Assembly: GCF_022549675.1 (NCBI RefSeq)
Contig: NZ_JAKZGR010000009.1
Span: 124,001-188,000, forward strand
Length of the DNA stretch: 64,000 nucleotides
Direction: 5' to 3'
Source: Belliella kenyensis
Lineage (GTDB): Bacteria > Bacteroidota > Bacteroidia > Cytophagales > Cyclobacteriaceae
Part shown: piece after piece, positions 29,708 to 38,805 of the stretch
Numbering within the stretch: the stretch's first letter is position 1
Layout of the letters: the number at the start of each line of letters is the position of its first letter
The notes under the pieces: model-generated
Databases searched by the model: none
The model's input: only the letters and a program-made list of their open reading frames with translations
What the model was told of the DNA's origin: nothing
Program-made: the position numbers and the translations under genes

Positions 29708-32692
29708 CTACCTCCTGTCCAGACTTCTTCCGACACCAGTATTACCGATGTATCTTTCCAGGTTTTTCTTAAGTTCTGCGGCTAGCTCTTCATACCCTCT
29801 TTCTTCTAGCAATGGTACAAAATACCTCAGCATTTCTAGAGAAATCATAGCCTCCCTATCATATTCTCTATTGTTTTGAGCATAGAAGTCAAGTAATTGT
29901 ATGGATTTGACAGACATTTTGTCGACAATATCTAGCGCCATATCATCTTCTCCTACTTCGAAAAGGAGAGGGACGGATTGCCCACTTGCCAAATCGTATG
30001 GTATAGCTTCATGTGGCATTTTTTCTATGCTGTGTTTCAAGATATCGGCAGCTTTATCCATTTCATCTTCATCTAGAAGTGCTATGGCGATGCTATTGAT
30101 TGCGCTTCTATGATTTGAAGTGAATCTTCTAAACTCATCATCGAAATAATTGTCAGGATTATCCATTCCTCTAAAAGCAAAGTCTTCCATGATGTGTTTG
30201 TAAGATTTTTCAGTATTCACCAATTCGGCCCTGAAGTTTTGAGGTTTTCTTACTGGAAGCAATCTGTAAGTCATGCCTTCCATGACTACATAATCCTCGA
30301 TGTCGATTCCTATCGTCGCCAGTGAAGTGTTGTTGAAGTAGATAGGTCTTTCCCAGTTGTTGCTGGTGATTAGGTCTATCAGCATCAAGTTGCCTCTAGA
30401 TACATACTCTCCCTTTATCCTTAGGTTCATTTGGTCTACCATCAATGCCTCCATACCTTCAGGGATCAAGCCATTGTTATAAACTTTTTCTATATCGACA
30501 TCCAAGATGATGTTTCTGGCTGGCACCATGTTGATGGTCATTTTGCTCGATCCAGCGCTTAGCTTGAGAAGATCCGAATTGTTCTTGATAAGCTTCAGAT
30601 ACTCTTTGGCAGAAATCGCATCAAGTCCCTCACGCTCCATGAGGTATAAGTAATCATTGGTTCCTTTTTTGTAGTTTTCATAGCTCAGGCTAAAAGGAAG
30701 TGGTTCTGACTCATAAGCTTTGCGAGTCATTTGATCTACATACCAATCCGTATCGAAGTAGCTCAAAACGACCACCCTGACGTCCGTACGGAAGTTTTCT
30801 ACAGCTTGTACATACCAAAGTGGGAAAGTGTCATTGTCTCCACCAGTAAACAAGATGGCATTTGGTTCACATGATGCTAGGAAGTTTCTCGCAGAATCCA
30901 CAGAGAAGTATCTACCTTGCCTGTTATGATCGTCCCAGTTTTGGATAGCCATGATCACAGGCACAGGGAAGGTTATCAAAGTAGCTACCACACCAGCTAT
31001 GGCTAGGTTCTTATTGATTTTCCCAATCCAATGAGAAAGTGCCAATACTCCAAAACCTGCCCATATGGCAAATGCATAGAATGAACCAACATAAATGTAA
31101 TCTCGCTCTCTAGGCTCTACAGGTGGTGAGTTCAGGTAAAGCACAAGTACCACTCCCATCATCAAGAAGAGCCCTAATGTCACATAGAATGAATTGGGAT
31201 CTTTTTTTGCCTGAAAGAAAATACCAATCAATCCAAGTATCAAGGGAAGCATCAGGTAATTGTTGTGCGCTTTGTTTTCTTTGATATAATCTGGAAACTT
31301 GTCACTAAAAGCATCAGTGATCCCTAGCCAAGGGGCATCTGAATAGTCACTTTCTCTTCCGGAGAAGTTCCACATAAAGTACCTCCAGTACATGTGGCCA
31401 AGCTGATGGGTGAACATGAAGTATAAGTTGTCTCCAAAGCTTGGCTCCTGCCCTTGACTCAGTCCTAACTTGGATCTGTAAATCTGCTTGTGTCTTTCCT
31501 GGGTGGAGTAGACCCTTGGAAGAATTGTAGTCCTGCTTGGGTCGTATTTTGTTACGGTATTGTAGTCAACGATTTCGTACTTGTCCTTGCCCTTTGCATA
31601 GACAGCAGATCCATCCTCTTGGGAGACTACTTTAGCGTCAAAGTATTGCCCATGAAGTAATGGTCTGTACCCATATTGCTCCCTTTTTAGATAAGATACA
31701 TAGCTGATGATATCTTTAGGATTATTTTCATTGATGATAGGATCTTGGTTGGCCCGGATTACGATAAGTGCATAAGAGCTGTATCCTATCAGTACAAATG
31801 TCAATGAAAGTAAGATCGTGTTGAGGATTACCTTTTCTTTTTTGATGCTATAAAGAATAGCATATATCAAGGATCCTAAGAAAACTGCTGTAAAGAAAAC
31901 GATACCAGATCCGAAAGGTAGACCAAGGCTATTGACAAAGAAGATTTCAATAGACCCCGCCATGCTTGGGAGACCTGGGATGATCAAGTTATTGATAACT
32001 ATCAAAGCAACACCTCCGCAAAGTAATGCAATAGCGCCACCCTTGATGTTGGGATTTGGGTATTTCTTGAAGTAATAGATTAGTGCCAAAGCTGGTAAAG
32101 TAACCAAATTCAGCAAATGGACTCCGATGGAAAGGCCTACCAGGTAGGCGATAAAGATCATCCACTTATTTTCTAAAACTGGGTCTTCAATCACATCCCA
32201 TTTCAAAAATGCCCAAATAACGATCGCGGTGAAAAATGAAGACATGGCATACACTTCTGCTTCTACGGCTGAGAACCAAAAGCTATCGGAAAATGTGTAT
32301 ACTAAAGCACCTACTATTCCTGCACCCATCAATGAAATAGTCTGTCCGACACTTTCTTGACCAGCTTTGATACGGTATAGTTTTCTACCTAGTAGTGTGA
32401 TCGACCAGAATAAAAACAGGATAGTGAGACCAGAAAATATGGCACTACCTACATTCATCCAATAAGCTACCTGTAGTCCATCACCCAAAGCCAAGAATCC
32501 AAACATCCTGTATACGAGTAGGAAAAATGGGGCTCCTGGAGGGTGGGGTACTTGTAGTTTGTAAGAAACAGCAATAAATTCTCCTGGATCCCAAAAGCTG
32601 GCTGTTTGTTCCACAGTGAGTATGTATACCAAAGTTGCTACTGCTGCAACAAGCCAACCTGTCAGGTTATTGACCTTTTTGTAATCAAGCAT
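29708..32692 (-). CDS. DUF2723 / glycosyltransferase family 117 membrane protein
   Basis: 994 aa. An N-terminal GT-C-like membrane domain of about 12 hydrophobic segments has WDPGEFIAVSYKLQVPHPPGAP near residue 34, where Asp/Glu of a GT-C type DxE motif would sit in the first periplasmic loop. A large soluble C-terminal part (from about 560) follows, with ILFTGGDNDTFPLWYVQ. The family includes eukaryotic TMEM260, reported to be a protein O-mannosyltransferase. A protein O-glycosylation role is plausible inference, since Bacteroidota have general O-glycosylation. It is a single gene. Confidence 0.85.
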   Translation of the reverse strand: MLDYKKVNNLTGWLVAAVATLVYILTVEQTASFWDPGEFIAVSYKLQVPHPPGAPFFLLVYRMFGFLALGDGLQVAYWMNVGSAIFSGLTILFLFWSITLLGRKLYRIKAGQESVGQTISLMGAGIVGALVYTFSDSFWFSAVEAEVYAMSSFFTAIVIWAFLKWDVIEDPVLENKWMIFIAYLVGLSIGVHLLNLVTLPALALIYYFKKYPNPNIKGGAIALLCGGVALIVINNLIIPGLPSMAGSIEIFFVNSLGLPFGSGIVFFTAVFLGSLIYAILYSIKKEKVILNTILLSLTFVLIGYSSYALIVIRANQDPIINENNPKDIISYVSYLKREQYGYRPLLHGQYFDAKVVSQEDGSAVYAKGKDKYEIVDYNTVTKYDPSRTTILPRVYSTQERHKQIYRSKLGLSQGQEPSFGDNLYFMFTHQLGHMYWRYFMWNFSGRESDYSDAPWLGITDAFSDKFPDYIKENKAHNNYLMLPLILGLIGIFFQAKKDPNSFYVTLGLFLMMGVVLVLYLNSPPVEPRERDYIYVGSFYAFAIWAGFGVLALSHWIGKINKNLAIAGVVATLITFPVPVIMAIQNWDDHNRQGRYFSVDSARNFLASCEPNAILFTGGDNDTFPLWYVQAVENFRTDVRVVVLSYFDTDWYVDQMTRKAYESEPLPFSLSYENYKKGTNDYLYLMEREGLDAISAKEYLKLIKNNSDLLKLSAGSSKMTINMVPARNIILDVDIEKVYNNGLIPEGMEALMVDQMNLRIKGEYVSRGNLMLIDLITSNNWERPIYFNNTSLATIGIDIEDYVVMEGMTYRLLPVRKPQNFRAELVNTEKSYKHIMEDFAFRGMDNPDNYFDDEFRRFTSNHRSAINSIAIALLDEDEMDKAADILKHSIEKMPHEAIPYDLASGQSVPLLFEVGEDDMALDIVDKMSVKSIQLLDFYAQNNREYDREAMISLEMLRYFVPLLEERGYEELAAELKKNLERYIGNTGVGRSLDRR

Positions 32693-32807
32693 GGTTATTG
32701 AAATAGATGTATCGGGCGAAAATAATGAATAATTCAGTAAATTTTGGGATTTTAACAGGTTTTAAGCCTTTGTGATAAAAATTACTGATCTATATATGCT
32801 TCGAGGT

Positions 32808-32815
32808 TAATTTTG
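32808..32815 (+). promoter_or_regulatory. -7 element before trxA
   Basis: TAATTTTG lies 15 nt upstream of ATG 32831. There is no correctly spaced -33 TTTG. Confidence 0.4.
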
Positions 32816-32830
32816 ACATATTAATAAACA

Positions 32831-33160
32831 ATGGTAAACATGAGTGGACAAGCAAAGAGTTTCAACGATTTAATCTCTGGAGAGATCCCAGTTTTGGTTG
32901 ATTTTTATGCCACATGGTGCGGACCATGTCAGCAGCTAAGCTCTATTCTCCAAGAGGTTGCAAGTCAGATTGGAGATCAAGTGAAGATCATCAAGGTAGA
33001 TGTGGACAAGAATCCTTTGGCTGCTAGCAAGTACCAAGTAAGAGGTGTGCCTACATTAATTTTGTTTCAACAAGGCGAAATCCGCTGGAGACAATCTGGT
33101 GTAGTGCCTCAGCACCAATTGATTCAATCTATCAAAAATAACATCAGTACAAAGGTCTGA
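32831..33160 (+). CDS. trxA: Thioredoxin
   Basis: 109-aa cytosolic disulfide reductase. The active site WCGPC is at residues 29-33 with the cis-proline in RGVPTLILF. There is no signal peptide. ATG 32840 (MSGQ) is an alternative start. It lies 81 nt before the persulfide dioxygenase gene. A thioredoxin next to persulfide-handling enzymes suits a role in reducing persulfide products, though it could be the housekeeping copy. Confidence 0.92.
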   Translation: MVNMSGQAKSFNDLISGEIPVLVDFYATWCGPCQQLSSILQEVASQIGDQVKIIKVDVDKNPLAASKYQVRGVPTLILFQQGEIRWRQSGVVPQHQLIQSIKNNISTKV

Positions 33161-33163
33161 TTA

Positions 33164-33175
33164 TGACAAATGTCA
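33164..33175 (+). promoter_or_regulatory. CRP/FNR-like operator before the persulfide dioxygenase gene
   Basis: TGACAAATGTCA, a perfect TGA-N6-TCA palindrome as bound by CRP/FNR-family regulators. Its centre is about 43 nt upstream of the start point implied by the -7 element at 33199, close to the class II activator position (-41.5). The match TGANNNNNTGTCAC is shared with the site at 34781. Confidence 0.45.
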
Positions 33176-33198
33176 CAAAGTATTATTACGAGATTGTT

Positions 33199-33206
33199 TA
33201 AGTTTG
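33199..33206 (+). promoter_or_regulatory. -7 element before the persulfide dioxygenase gene
   Basis: TAAGTTTG fits TAnnTTTG, 35 nt before ATG 33242. A -33 TTTG is absent; the region holds the palindrome instead, as expected for an activator-dependent promoter. Confidence 0.45.
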
Positions 33207-33241
33207 TCAAAGGTTAAGAATAAAAAATAAACAAGCATACT

Positions 33242-34663
33242 ATGAAAATAGAACAAATATATACAGGTTGCCTGGCTCAAGGGGCATATTATATTGAATC
33301 AGCTGGTGAGGCAGCGATCATTGACCCATTGAGGGAAGTCCAGCCATACTTGGATAAGGCGGAGAAAAATAATGCCAAGATCAAATATGTCTTTGAAACG
33401 CATTTTCATGCGGACTTTGTGTCAGGTCACAAAGACTTAGCAACAAAGACTGGAGCTCAGATCGTTTACGGGCCTACAAGTATGAAGCTTGGATTTGATG
33501 CTATTATAGCAGAAGATAATCAGGAATTTAAGGTGGGAGATTTGAGAATCAAATTGATCCACACTCCTGGGCATACGATGGAGAGTTCTTGCTATTTGCT
33601 ATATAATGAAGAAGGAAAAGAGGAGGCAATTTTCACAGGTGATACGTTGTTCATTGGAGATGTAGGAAGACCAGATTTGGCTCAGAAAGTGATTGCAGAC
33701 TTGACACAAGACAAGCTTGCAGGGCATTTGTATGAATCATTGAGAAACAAGATTATGCCTTTGCCTGACGATTTGATCGTCTATCCTGCGCACGGTGCGG
33801 GTTCGGCTTGTGGTAAAAACATGAGCAAAGAGACGTCCGATTCATTGGGCAATCAGAAGAAAACGAACTATGCACTGCAGGAGATGACCAAGGAGGAGTT
33901 TGTCAAAGAGGTCACCACTGGACTCACACCTCCACCAGCATACTTCCCACAGAATGTCATGATGAATATCCAAGGATATGATAGTATAGATGAAGTACTC
34001 CAGCGTGGTGTAAATCCACTTTCACCTCAAGCATTCGAAGCCGCTGCCAATGAGACTGGCGCGGTGATCCTCGATACCAGAGCACCTCAGGAATTTGCAA
34101 AGGGCTTTGTCCCAAATTCCATAAATATCGGAATAGATGGAAGTTTCGCTGTTTGGGTGGGAGCACTGATACCTGATTTGAAGCAAGAGATTCTGATAGT
34201 TGCAGAACAAGGAAGAGAGGAGGAAGTGATTACTCGGCTAGCTAGGGTAGGGTATGATTATGCTATAGGCTATCTCGAAGGAGGATTCCAAGCTTGGCAA
34301 GCTGAAGGCAGGGAAGTTGATTCAGTGACTTCAATTACGCCAGAGGAATTGGCAGATATACTAAAGCAAGGAATAGATGGACAAATCGTAGATGTAAGAA
34401 AGCAAAGTGAGTTTCAAAGTGAGCATGTCCTAGGTGCTGAAAATGCTCCTTTGGATTATATCAACGAAAGTATGCTCAAGGTAGATAAAAACAAGACGCA
34501 ATATGTTCATTGTGCTGGAGGGTATAGGTCTATGATTTTTGTATCTATCCTAAAAGCTAGGGGGTATGATAACCTAATCGATGTCAAAGGAGGTTTTGGG
34601 GCAATCAAAGCTTCGGAGAAATTTCCAGTGAGTGATTATGTGTGCCCTTCTACATTACTTTAA
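33242..34663 (+). CDS. CstB-like persulfide dioxygenase with two rhodanese domains
   Basis: 473 aa in three domains. The metallo-beta-lactamase domain (1-245) keeps the ETHE1-type iron ligands: His54 in ETHFHADF, His111 in HTPGHTMESS and Asp134 in FTGDTLFIGDVGR. The first rhodanese (about 262-360) has no catalytic Cys (VAEQGRE at the loop). The second (about 365-460) has Cys424 in HCAGGYRS. This matches Staphylococcus CstB, which oxidises persulfides and makes thiosulfate. It is cytosolic. It sits with trxA, a porin and YeeE/YedE halves, and a terminator follows it. Confidence 0.88.
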   Translation: MKIEQIYTGCLAQGAYYIESAGEAAIIDPLREVQPYLDKAEKNNAKIKYVFETHFHADFVSGHKDLATKTGAQIVYGPTSMKLGFDAIIAEDNQEFKVGDLRIKLIHTPGHTMESSCYLLYNEEGKEEAIFTGDTLFIGDVGRPDLAQKVIADLTQDKLAGHLYESLRNKIMPLPDDLIVYPAHGAGSACGKNMSKETSDSLGNQKKTNYALQEMTKEEFVKEVTTGLTPPPAYFPQNVMMNIQGYDSIDEVLQRGVNPLSPQAFEAAANETGAVILDTRAPQEFAKGFVPNSINIGIDGSFAVWVGALIPDLKQEILIVAEQGREEEVITRLARVGYDYAIGYLEGGFQAWQAEGREVDSVTSITPEELADILKQGIDGQIVDVRKQSEFQSEHVLGAENAPLDYINESMLKVDKNKTQYVHCAGGYRSMIFVSILKARGYDNLIDVKGGFGAIKASEKFPVSDYVCPSTLL

Positions 34664-34690
34664 GCACTTAATAAAGGTTAAATGAATTGA

Positions 34691-34730
34691 AAAAGCGACT
34701 TGGGAATGAATTAACCAAGTCGCTTTTTTC
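34691..34730 (+). terminator. Terminator after the persulfide dioxygenase gene
   Basis: A perfect 13-bp stem at 34691-34703/34715-34727 with an 11-nt loop and a T run of six. It separates the enzyme from the porin-transporter genes, so these need their own promoter. Confidence 0.9.
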
Positions 34731-34777
34731 TTTTTCAAATTCGTTTTTAAAAGGTTTTGGTCAAGCATTTGGCTATT

Positions 34778-34795
34778 AAGTGATTTTTGTCACTT
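34778..34795 (+). promoter_or_regulatory. CRP/FNR-like operator before the porin gene
   Basis: AAGTGA-TTTTTG-TCACTT, a perfect 6+6 inverted repeat with the TGA-N6-TCA core of CRP/FNR sites. It lies 31 nt before the porin ATG. No clear -7 element is seen after it. Confidence 0.45.
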
Positions 34796-34826
34796 TTTAC
34801 GGGTTTTGTTTTTTAGACTTTTGGGA

Positions 34827-36209
34827 ATGATTCGGATTTTAGTCTTATGGATGCTTCTCTTGATTCCCGGCTTTGTGTTTTCATCTCAAAGTCTAGACAC
34901 AGCAGTAGTGAAGGGGCCTTCTCTGAAAAGTGATCTTAAGCGTGGAGAATTTGATTTTCACTTCAGATCGTATTTCATGTCTACGATTAATACTGGCCCT
35001 ATAATAGATTATGCAACTTTAGCCGCTGGTGCTGGAATTGGATATACCAGCCCAGAGTGGGGTGGATTTCATTTTAGGTTCAATGGCTTTTTCACTTATC
35101 AGGTTTATGAGCAAAATGTCCGAATAGCAGATCCCATTACTAATGCAGGGAATAGGTATGAAATTTTGCTCTACGATATGAATGATATCGAAAATACCAA
35201 TAGACTGGATAGGCTAGAGGAGTTGTATATTGCGTATAGAAGGAATAGGCTGAAGTTTGTTATAGGTAGACAGAAAGTGAATAGCCCTCTGGTCAATGAT
35301 CAAGACAATAGGATGAGGCCAAATATCTTTCAGGGCTTATCTGCAACATATTCTGGATTGAAAATCAAGACTACTATGATGTGGGTCAACCAAGTGAACA
35401 TAAGAGGTACTGTGGATTGGTATAAGATTGATGATTCCTTTGGTGTATATAGTTTTGGAAGGAACCCTTTCGGGGAGCCTTCAAACTACCGCGACAATAT
35501 AAAATCAAAAGGACTTGGGATTATCGGTGTCCAATTCCATGATGAGGGCTTGACAGGACAATTGTGGAATTATACAGCTGATAATGTATTCAATATGAGC
35601 TTTGGGCAAGTCGAATATATAAGCAGTTTGACTAAAAGCACAAGGCTATATTTTGGACTTCAAGGTTTTCATCAATTACCTATTCGAGATGGGGGAAATG
35701 CTGATCCACAACTGGCCTATATGCTTCCAAGTGAGCGAACTTCAGGTGTTGGGGCAAAAGTGGGGGTGTTCAAAGGCAATCATAATTTCTCATTCAATTA
35801 CCTAGCAATAGATGATAAGGGTAGATTTCTATTTCCAAGAGAATGGGGCAGGGAACGATTCTTTGCAAGCCTGCCAAGAGAGCGTTTTGAAGGAGCTGGT
35901 GATATGCAGGCTTATACCTTCAAATACGACACGATAACAGGGATAGATGGTCTCATTGTAGAACTTGGTGCAGGTTTGGTCAATCACTCGGGGATGAATG
36001 CATACACAACCAATAAATATGGAATCCCTTCATATTATCATTTTGTAGGTCAATTGGAGTATAAGTTCAAGGACTACTATGAGGGCTTAAACCTACAACT
36101 TCTCGCTGTGAATAAAGCTCCTAAAAATGGGGAGAATCTAACAGACGAAATGCGTATCAATAGGGTAGGTATGTGGAATTTGAACTTTATTATTGATTAT
36201 AGATTTTAG
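34827..36209 (+). CDS. Outer-membrane porin (OprD-like) of the sulfur module
   Basis: 460 aa from ATG 34827, which starts a signal peptide (MIRILVLWMLLLIPGFVFSS); an upstream in-frame TTG at 34806 is less likely. The rest is alternating amphipathic strands with many Asn/Asp turns, and it ends in a barrel strand VGMWNLNFIIDYRF. Such porins travel with YeeE/YedE pairs in this phylum, which suggests passage of an inorganic sulfur anion across the outer membrane (inference). It is 86 nt before the first YeeE half. Confidence 0.75.
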   Translation: MIRILVLWMLLLIPGFVFSSQSLDTAVVKGPSLKSDLKRGEFDFHFRSYFMSTINTGPIIDYATLAAGAGIGYTSPEWGGFHFRFNGFFTYQVYEQNVRIADPITNAGNRYEILLYDMNDIENTNRLDRLEELYIAYRRNRLKFVIGRQKVNSPLVNDQDNRMRPNIFQGLSATYSGLKIKTTMMWVNQVNIRGTVDWYKIDDSFGVYSFGRNPFGEPSNYRDNIKSKGLGIIGVQFHDEGLTGQLWNYTADNVFNMSFGQVEYISSLTKSTRLYFGLQGFHQLPIRDGGNADPQLAYMLPSERTSGVGAKVGVFKGNHNFSFNYLAIDDKGRFLFPREWGRERFFASLPRERFEGAGDMQAYTFKYDTITGIDGLIVELGAGLVNHSGMNAYTTNKYGIPSYYHFVGQLEYKFKDYYEGLNLQLLAVNKAPKNGENLTDEMRINRVGMWNLNFIIDYRF

Positions 36210-36295
36210 CTTATTAGCATGGAAGAAGTAAATTCAGAAAGTAGTAGATGAACTTCTTGATTTGGAATAAAACAACAAACATAAATTATAGTAAA

Positions 36296-36877
36296 ATGGA
36301 ACAATTAATTGCATGGATCTCTCAACCTTGGCCATGGTATGTCGCCGGTCCGCTGATAGGTTTGACTGTACCTGTATTGCTTTTGGTAGGGAACAAATCT
36401 TTCGGGATATCATCTTCTTTGAGGCACGTGTGCGCAATGTGCGTACCTGCGAATATCCCCTTTTTCACATATAATTGGAAAAAAGAGATGTGGAATATAA
36501 TATTTGTATTGGGGGTATTGGTAGGGGGCTTTTTAGCCACAACCTTTCTTTCCAATCCAGACACCATAGTAGTAGCTGAATCTACTCAAGCGGATTTGGC
36601 AGCCTTAGGTATCACTGATTATTCTAAACTGATGCCAGCAGAGATTTTCAATTGGGAAAATCTATTTACGGCTAAAGGTCTACTTTTCTTCGTGATCGGA
36701 GGGTTTATGGTTGGTTTTGGGACTAGGTATGCAGGAGGCTGTACCTCTGGGCATGCGATCATGGGAATATCCTCTTTGCAATGGCCTTCGCTAGTGGCTA
36801 CGATATTTTTTATGATTGGTGGATTTTTGATGACCCATGTGCTTCTAGGTCCATTGATGAAATTGGTTGGTTTTTAA
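36296..36877 (+). CDS. YeeE/YedE family half-transporter, subunit A
   Basis: 193 aa from ATG 36296 ([22 protein letters not shown]). An earlier in-frame ATG at 36248 would add 16 polar residues. Several hydrophobic segments are present. The repeat signature [17 protein letters not shown] near residue 145 carries the conserved cysteine, and a second Cys pair is in [11 protein letters not shown]. Full-length members (TsuA) import thiosulfate through a chain of conserved cysteines; here the protein is one half, with its partner 13 nt downstream. Confidence 0.87.
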   Translation: MEQLIAWISQPWPWYVAGPLIGLTVPVLLLVGNKSFGISSSLRHVCAMCVPANIPFFTYNWKKEMWNIIFVLGVLVGGFLATTFLSNPDTIVVAESTQADLAALGITDYSKLMPAEIFNWENLFTAKGLLFFVIGGFMVGFGTRYAGGCTSGHAIMGISSLQWPSLVATIFFMIGGFLMTHVLLGPLMKLVGF

Positions 36878-36890
36878 GAAAAGGTAAATT

Positions 36891-37373
36891 ATGAAAGTGA
36901 AAGAACAAGTGAAAAATTTACAGCCTGAAGCGTGTGAAGCGCCAAACATGCAAGAAAGCAAAGAAGGCTTATTGAAATATTTAATTATAGGGATATTGTT
37001 TGGGACAGTATTTGTCAAAGCAGAAATCATCTCTTGGTTTAGGATTCAGGAGATGTTCAGACTACAGTCCTTTTTCATGTATGGGGTGATAGGTTCTGCT
37101 ATAGCTGTAGGGGCATTGTCGATTCAGTTGATCAAGCGATTCAAAATAAAATCTCTAAAGGGTGACGAAATCAAAATCCCCAAAAAAGAATTCAGAAAAG
37201 GCCAAGTTATCGGTGGATTGATATTTGGCTTAGGATGGGCGGTGACTGGAGCTTGTCCAGGACCACTTTTTGCTCAGATAGGAAGTGGGTTTACCGTAGT
37301 CTTGGTGACATTACTTAGTGCCATAGCGGGGACCTGGGTATATGGCAAGTTTTCTGATAAGCTTCCAAACTAA
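36891..37373 (+). CDS. YeeE/YedE family half-transporter, subunit B (DUF6691-like)
   Basis: 160 aa with about four membrane segments. FGLGWAVTGACPGPLFAQIG near residue 115 is the second copy of the cysteine-bearing signature. The first 20 residues are soluble and include one Cys (EACEAPNM). With subunit A it would complete one pseudo-symmetric transporter. It lies 13 nt after subunit A and ends the module; a hairpin follows. Confidence 0.86.
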   Translation: MKVKEQVKNLQPEACEAPNMQESKEGLLKYLIIGILFGTVFVKAEIISWFRIQEMFRLQSFFMYGVIGSAIAVGALSIQLIKRFKIKSLKGDEIKIPKKEFRKGQVIGGLIFGLGWAVTGACPGPLFAQIGSGFTVVLVTLLSAIAGTWVYGKFSDKLPN

Positions 37374-37379
37374 GAAATC

Positions 37380-37407
37380 AATGGCTGTCTCAATAGAGAT
37401 GGCCATT
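37380..37407 (+). terminator. Hairpin after the YeeE/YedE pair
   Basis: A 12-bp stem with two G-U pairs and loop AATA at 37380-37391/37396-37407, 6 nt after the stop of subunit B. There is no long T run (ATTATTCGTT follows), so termination would be weak. Confidence 0.5.
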
Positions 37408-37489
37408 ATTCGTTAAATACCTTTTTGATCACAAGCCTGATCATCAATATGGCAGCAAGAACCACACTGCCAGCGATTACAAATTCCAT
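37406..37489 (-). CDS. Possible 27-aa single-span membrane peptide
   Basis: ATG 37489 to TAA 37406 encodes a peptide with a hydrophobic span (FVIAGSVVLAAILMIRLVI) and a basic end KKVFNE. The positive residues at the end of a 19-residue span look like a genuine small membrane protein. It is convergent with the YeeE/YedE pair. No clear -7 element or other support is visible, so it stays a candidate. Confidence 0.3.
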   Translation of the reverse strand: MEFVIAGSVVLAAILMIRLVIKKVFNE

Positions 37490-37656
37490 ATGTTCGAAAC
37501 TGCTGTAGCTGAGGAATTGTTTATGGTAAAAAAAATAACTGCGTATTTTTGGAGTTCAATCGATTGAAATTTTTTCAGCTTTCAAATTGTGATTTTTGGC
37601 TTTTGGCTGGGTGGAAATAGGTGTAACTTGCAGTCTGATTTCACCTATTGATACCT

Positions 37657-38805
37657 ATGACACTATTGCAAAAAAGGAGAGCGGCTCTCGGAAGTTTATT
37701 TTTTTTGGCAGGTATTTGCTTCGCTTCTTGGGCATCCAGAATTCCCGATATTCAGGCAAAGTTTGAGCTTTCTGAATCTCAATTGGGTACTTTACTTTTG
37801 GGTTTACCCATAGGCTCACTCATCGCCCTGCCCCTAGCTGGATGGCTAGTTCATAAGTTTGGAAGTAAGCTAGTGATTATGATTAGCGGCTTGGGGTACA
37901 TGATGTTTTTACCTTTGATTGGTTTTAGCTTTAGCCTTTGGATGCTTGTTCCTGTGATAGTGACATTTGGGATGATTGGCAATTTGATGAATATATCATT
38001 GAATACCCAGGCATTGGCCATTGAGGATATGTATGGAAGGAGTATTTTGGCATCTTTTCATGGACTGTGGAGTCTCGCTGGATTTGCAGGAGCTGGAGTG
38101 GGCGGGATCATGATTTACTTAGATGTATTGCCTAGGATTCACTATCTCTTTATAGCAGGTATTGTATTGTTGATTTTAATTGTTTCCCCACGGTTTCTGG
38201 TCAAGGAGCAAGGGGCAAAAGGAAGTGGAGGTTTAGTACTGAAGAAGCCTGACAATTTACTTTTAAGGATTGGAGGTATTGCATTTTTGGGTATGTTATC
38301 AGAAGGGTGTATGTTTGATTGGAGTGGTGTTTATTTCAAAAAAGTAGTTACTATCGATGCCAACCTAGCTTCTTTGGGATATGTAGCCTTTATGGGGGCA
38401 ATGGCTTCAGGAAGGTTCGTTGCTGACAGGTTGAACAATCGATTTGGAAGATTAATGATTCTGAGAGGAAGCGGTGTGTTGATTTTTTCGGGATTGATCT
38501 TGTCTGTCGTTTTTCCTAGTGCAGTACCAGCAGTTCTTGGTTTTTTGCTGGTTGGGTTAGGTGTAGCGGCGATTATTCCTGTTTCTTATAGTATTGCAGG
38601 TCGGTCAAAGCAGTATTCGGCAGGTGTAGCTTTGGCGATGGTCTCTACCATTTCATTTTTCGGGTTTTTGGTAGGCCCTCCTTTGATTGGGTTTATCGCA
38701 GAGGTTTCGAGTCTAAAAGCTTCATTTGTGCTAATCGCCGTTGCGGGACTTGGGATTACTTTATTGACAAGTATCCGAATGGATGTGTTTGATGACGCGG
38801 TTTGA
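37657..38805 (+). CDS. MFS transporter (YbjJ-like)
   Basis: 382 aa from ATG 37657, with a 12-span pattern typical of the major facilitator superfamily. FASWASRIPDIQAKFELSES near residue 20 is characteristic of the YbjJ/FucP-related group, and the loop LVHKFGSKLV is the motif A region. MEDMYGRS and FHGLWSLAGFAGAG are in the middle. The substrate cannot be told. An imperfect promoter (TTTG 37603, TAACTTG 37624) precedes it. Confidence 0.83.
   Translation: MTLLQKRRAALGSLFFLAGICFASWASRIPDIQAKFELSESQLGTLLLGLPIGSLIALPLAGWLVHKFGSKLVIMISGLGYMMFLPLIGFSFSLWMLVPVIVTFGMIGNLMNISLNTQALAIEDMYGRSILASFHGLWSLAGFAGAGVGGIMIYLDVLPRIHYLFIAGIVLLILIVSPRFLVKEQGAKGSGGLVLKKPDNLLLRIGGIAFLGMLSEGCMFDWSGVYFKKVVTIDANLASLGYVAFMGAMASGRFVADRLNNRFGRLMILRGSGVLIFSGLILSVVFPSAVPAVLGFLLVGLGVAAIIPVSYSIAGRSKQYSAGVALAMVSTISFFGFLVGPPLIGFIAEVSSLKASFVLIAVAGLGITLLTSIRMDVFDDAV

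Noticed and set aside
33242-34663. Glyoxalase II
   Set aside because: The metal motif has Phe where glyoxalase II needs the second-site His (HADF), and the two rhodanese domains fit a persulfide dioxygenase.
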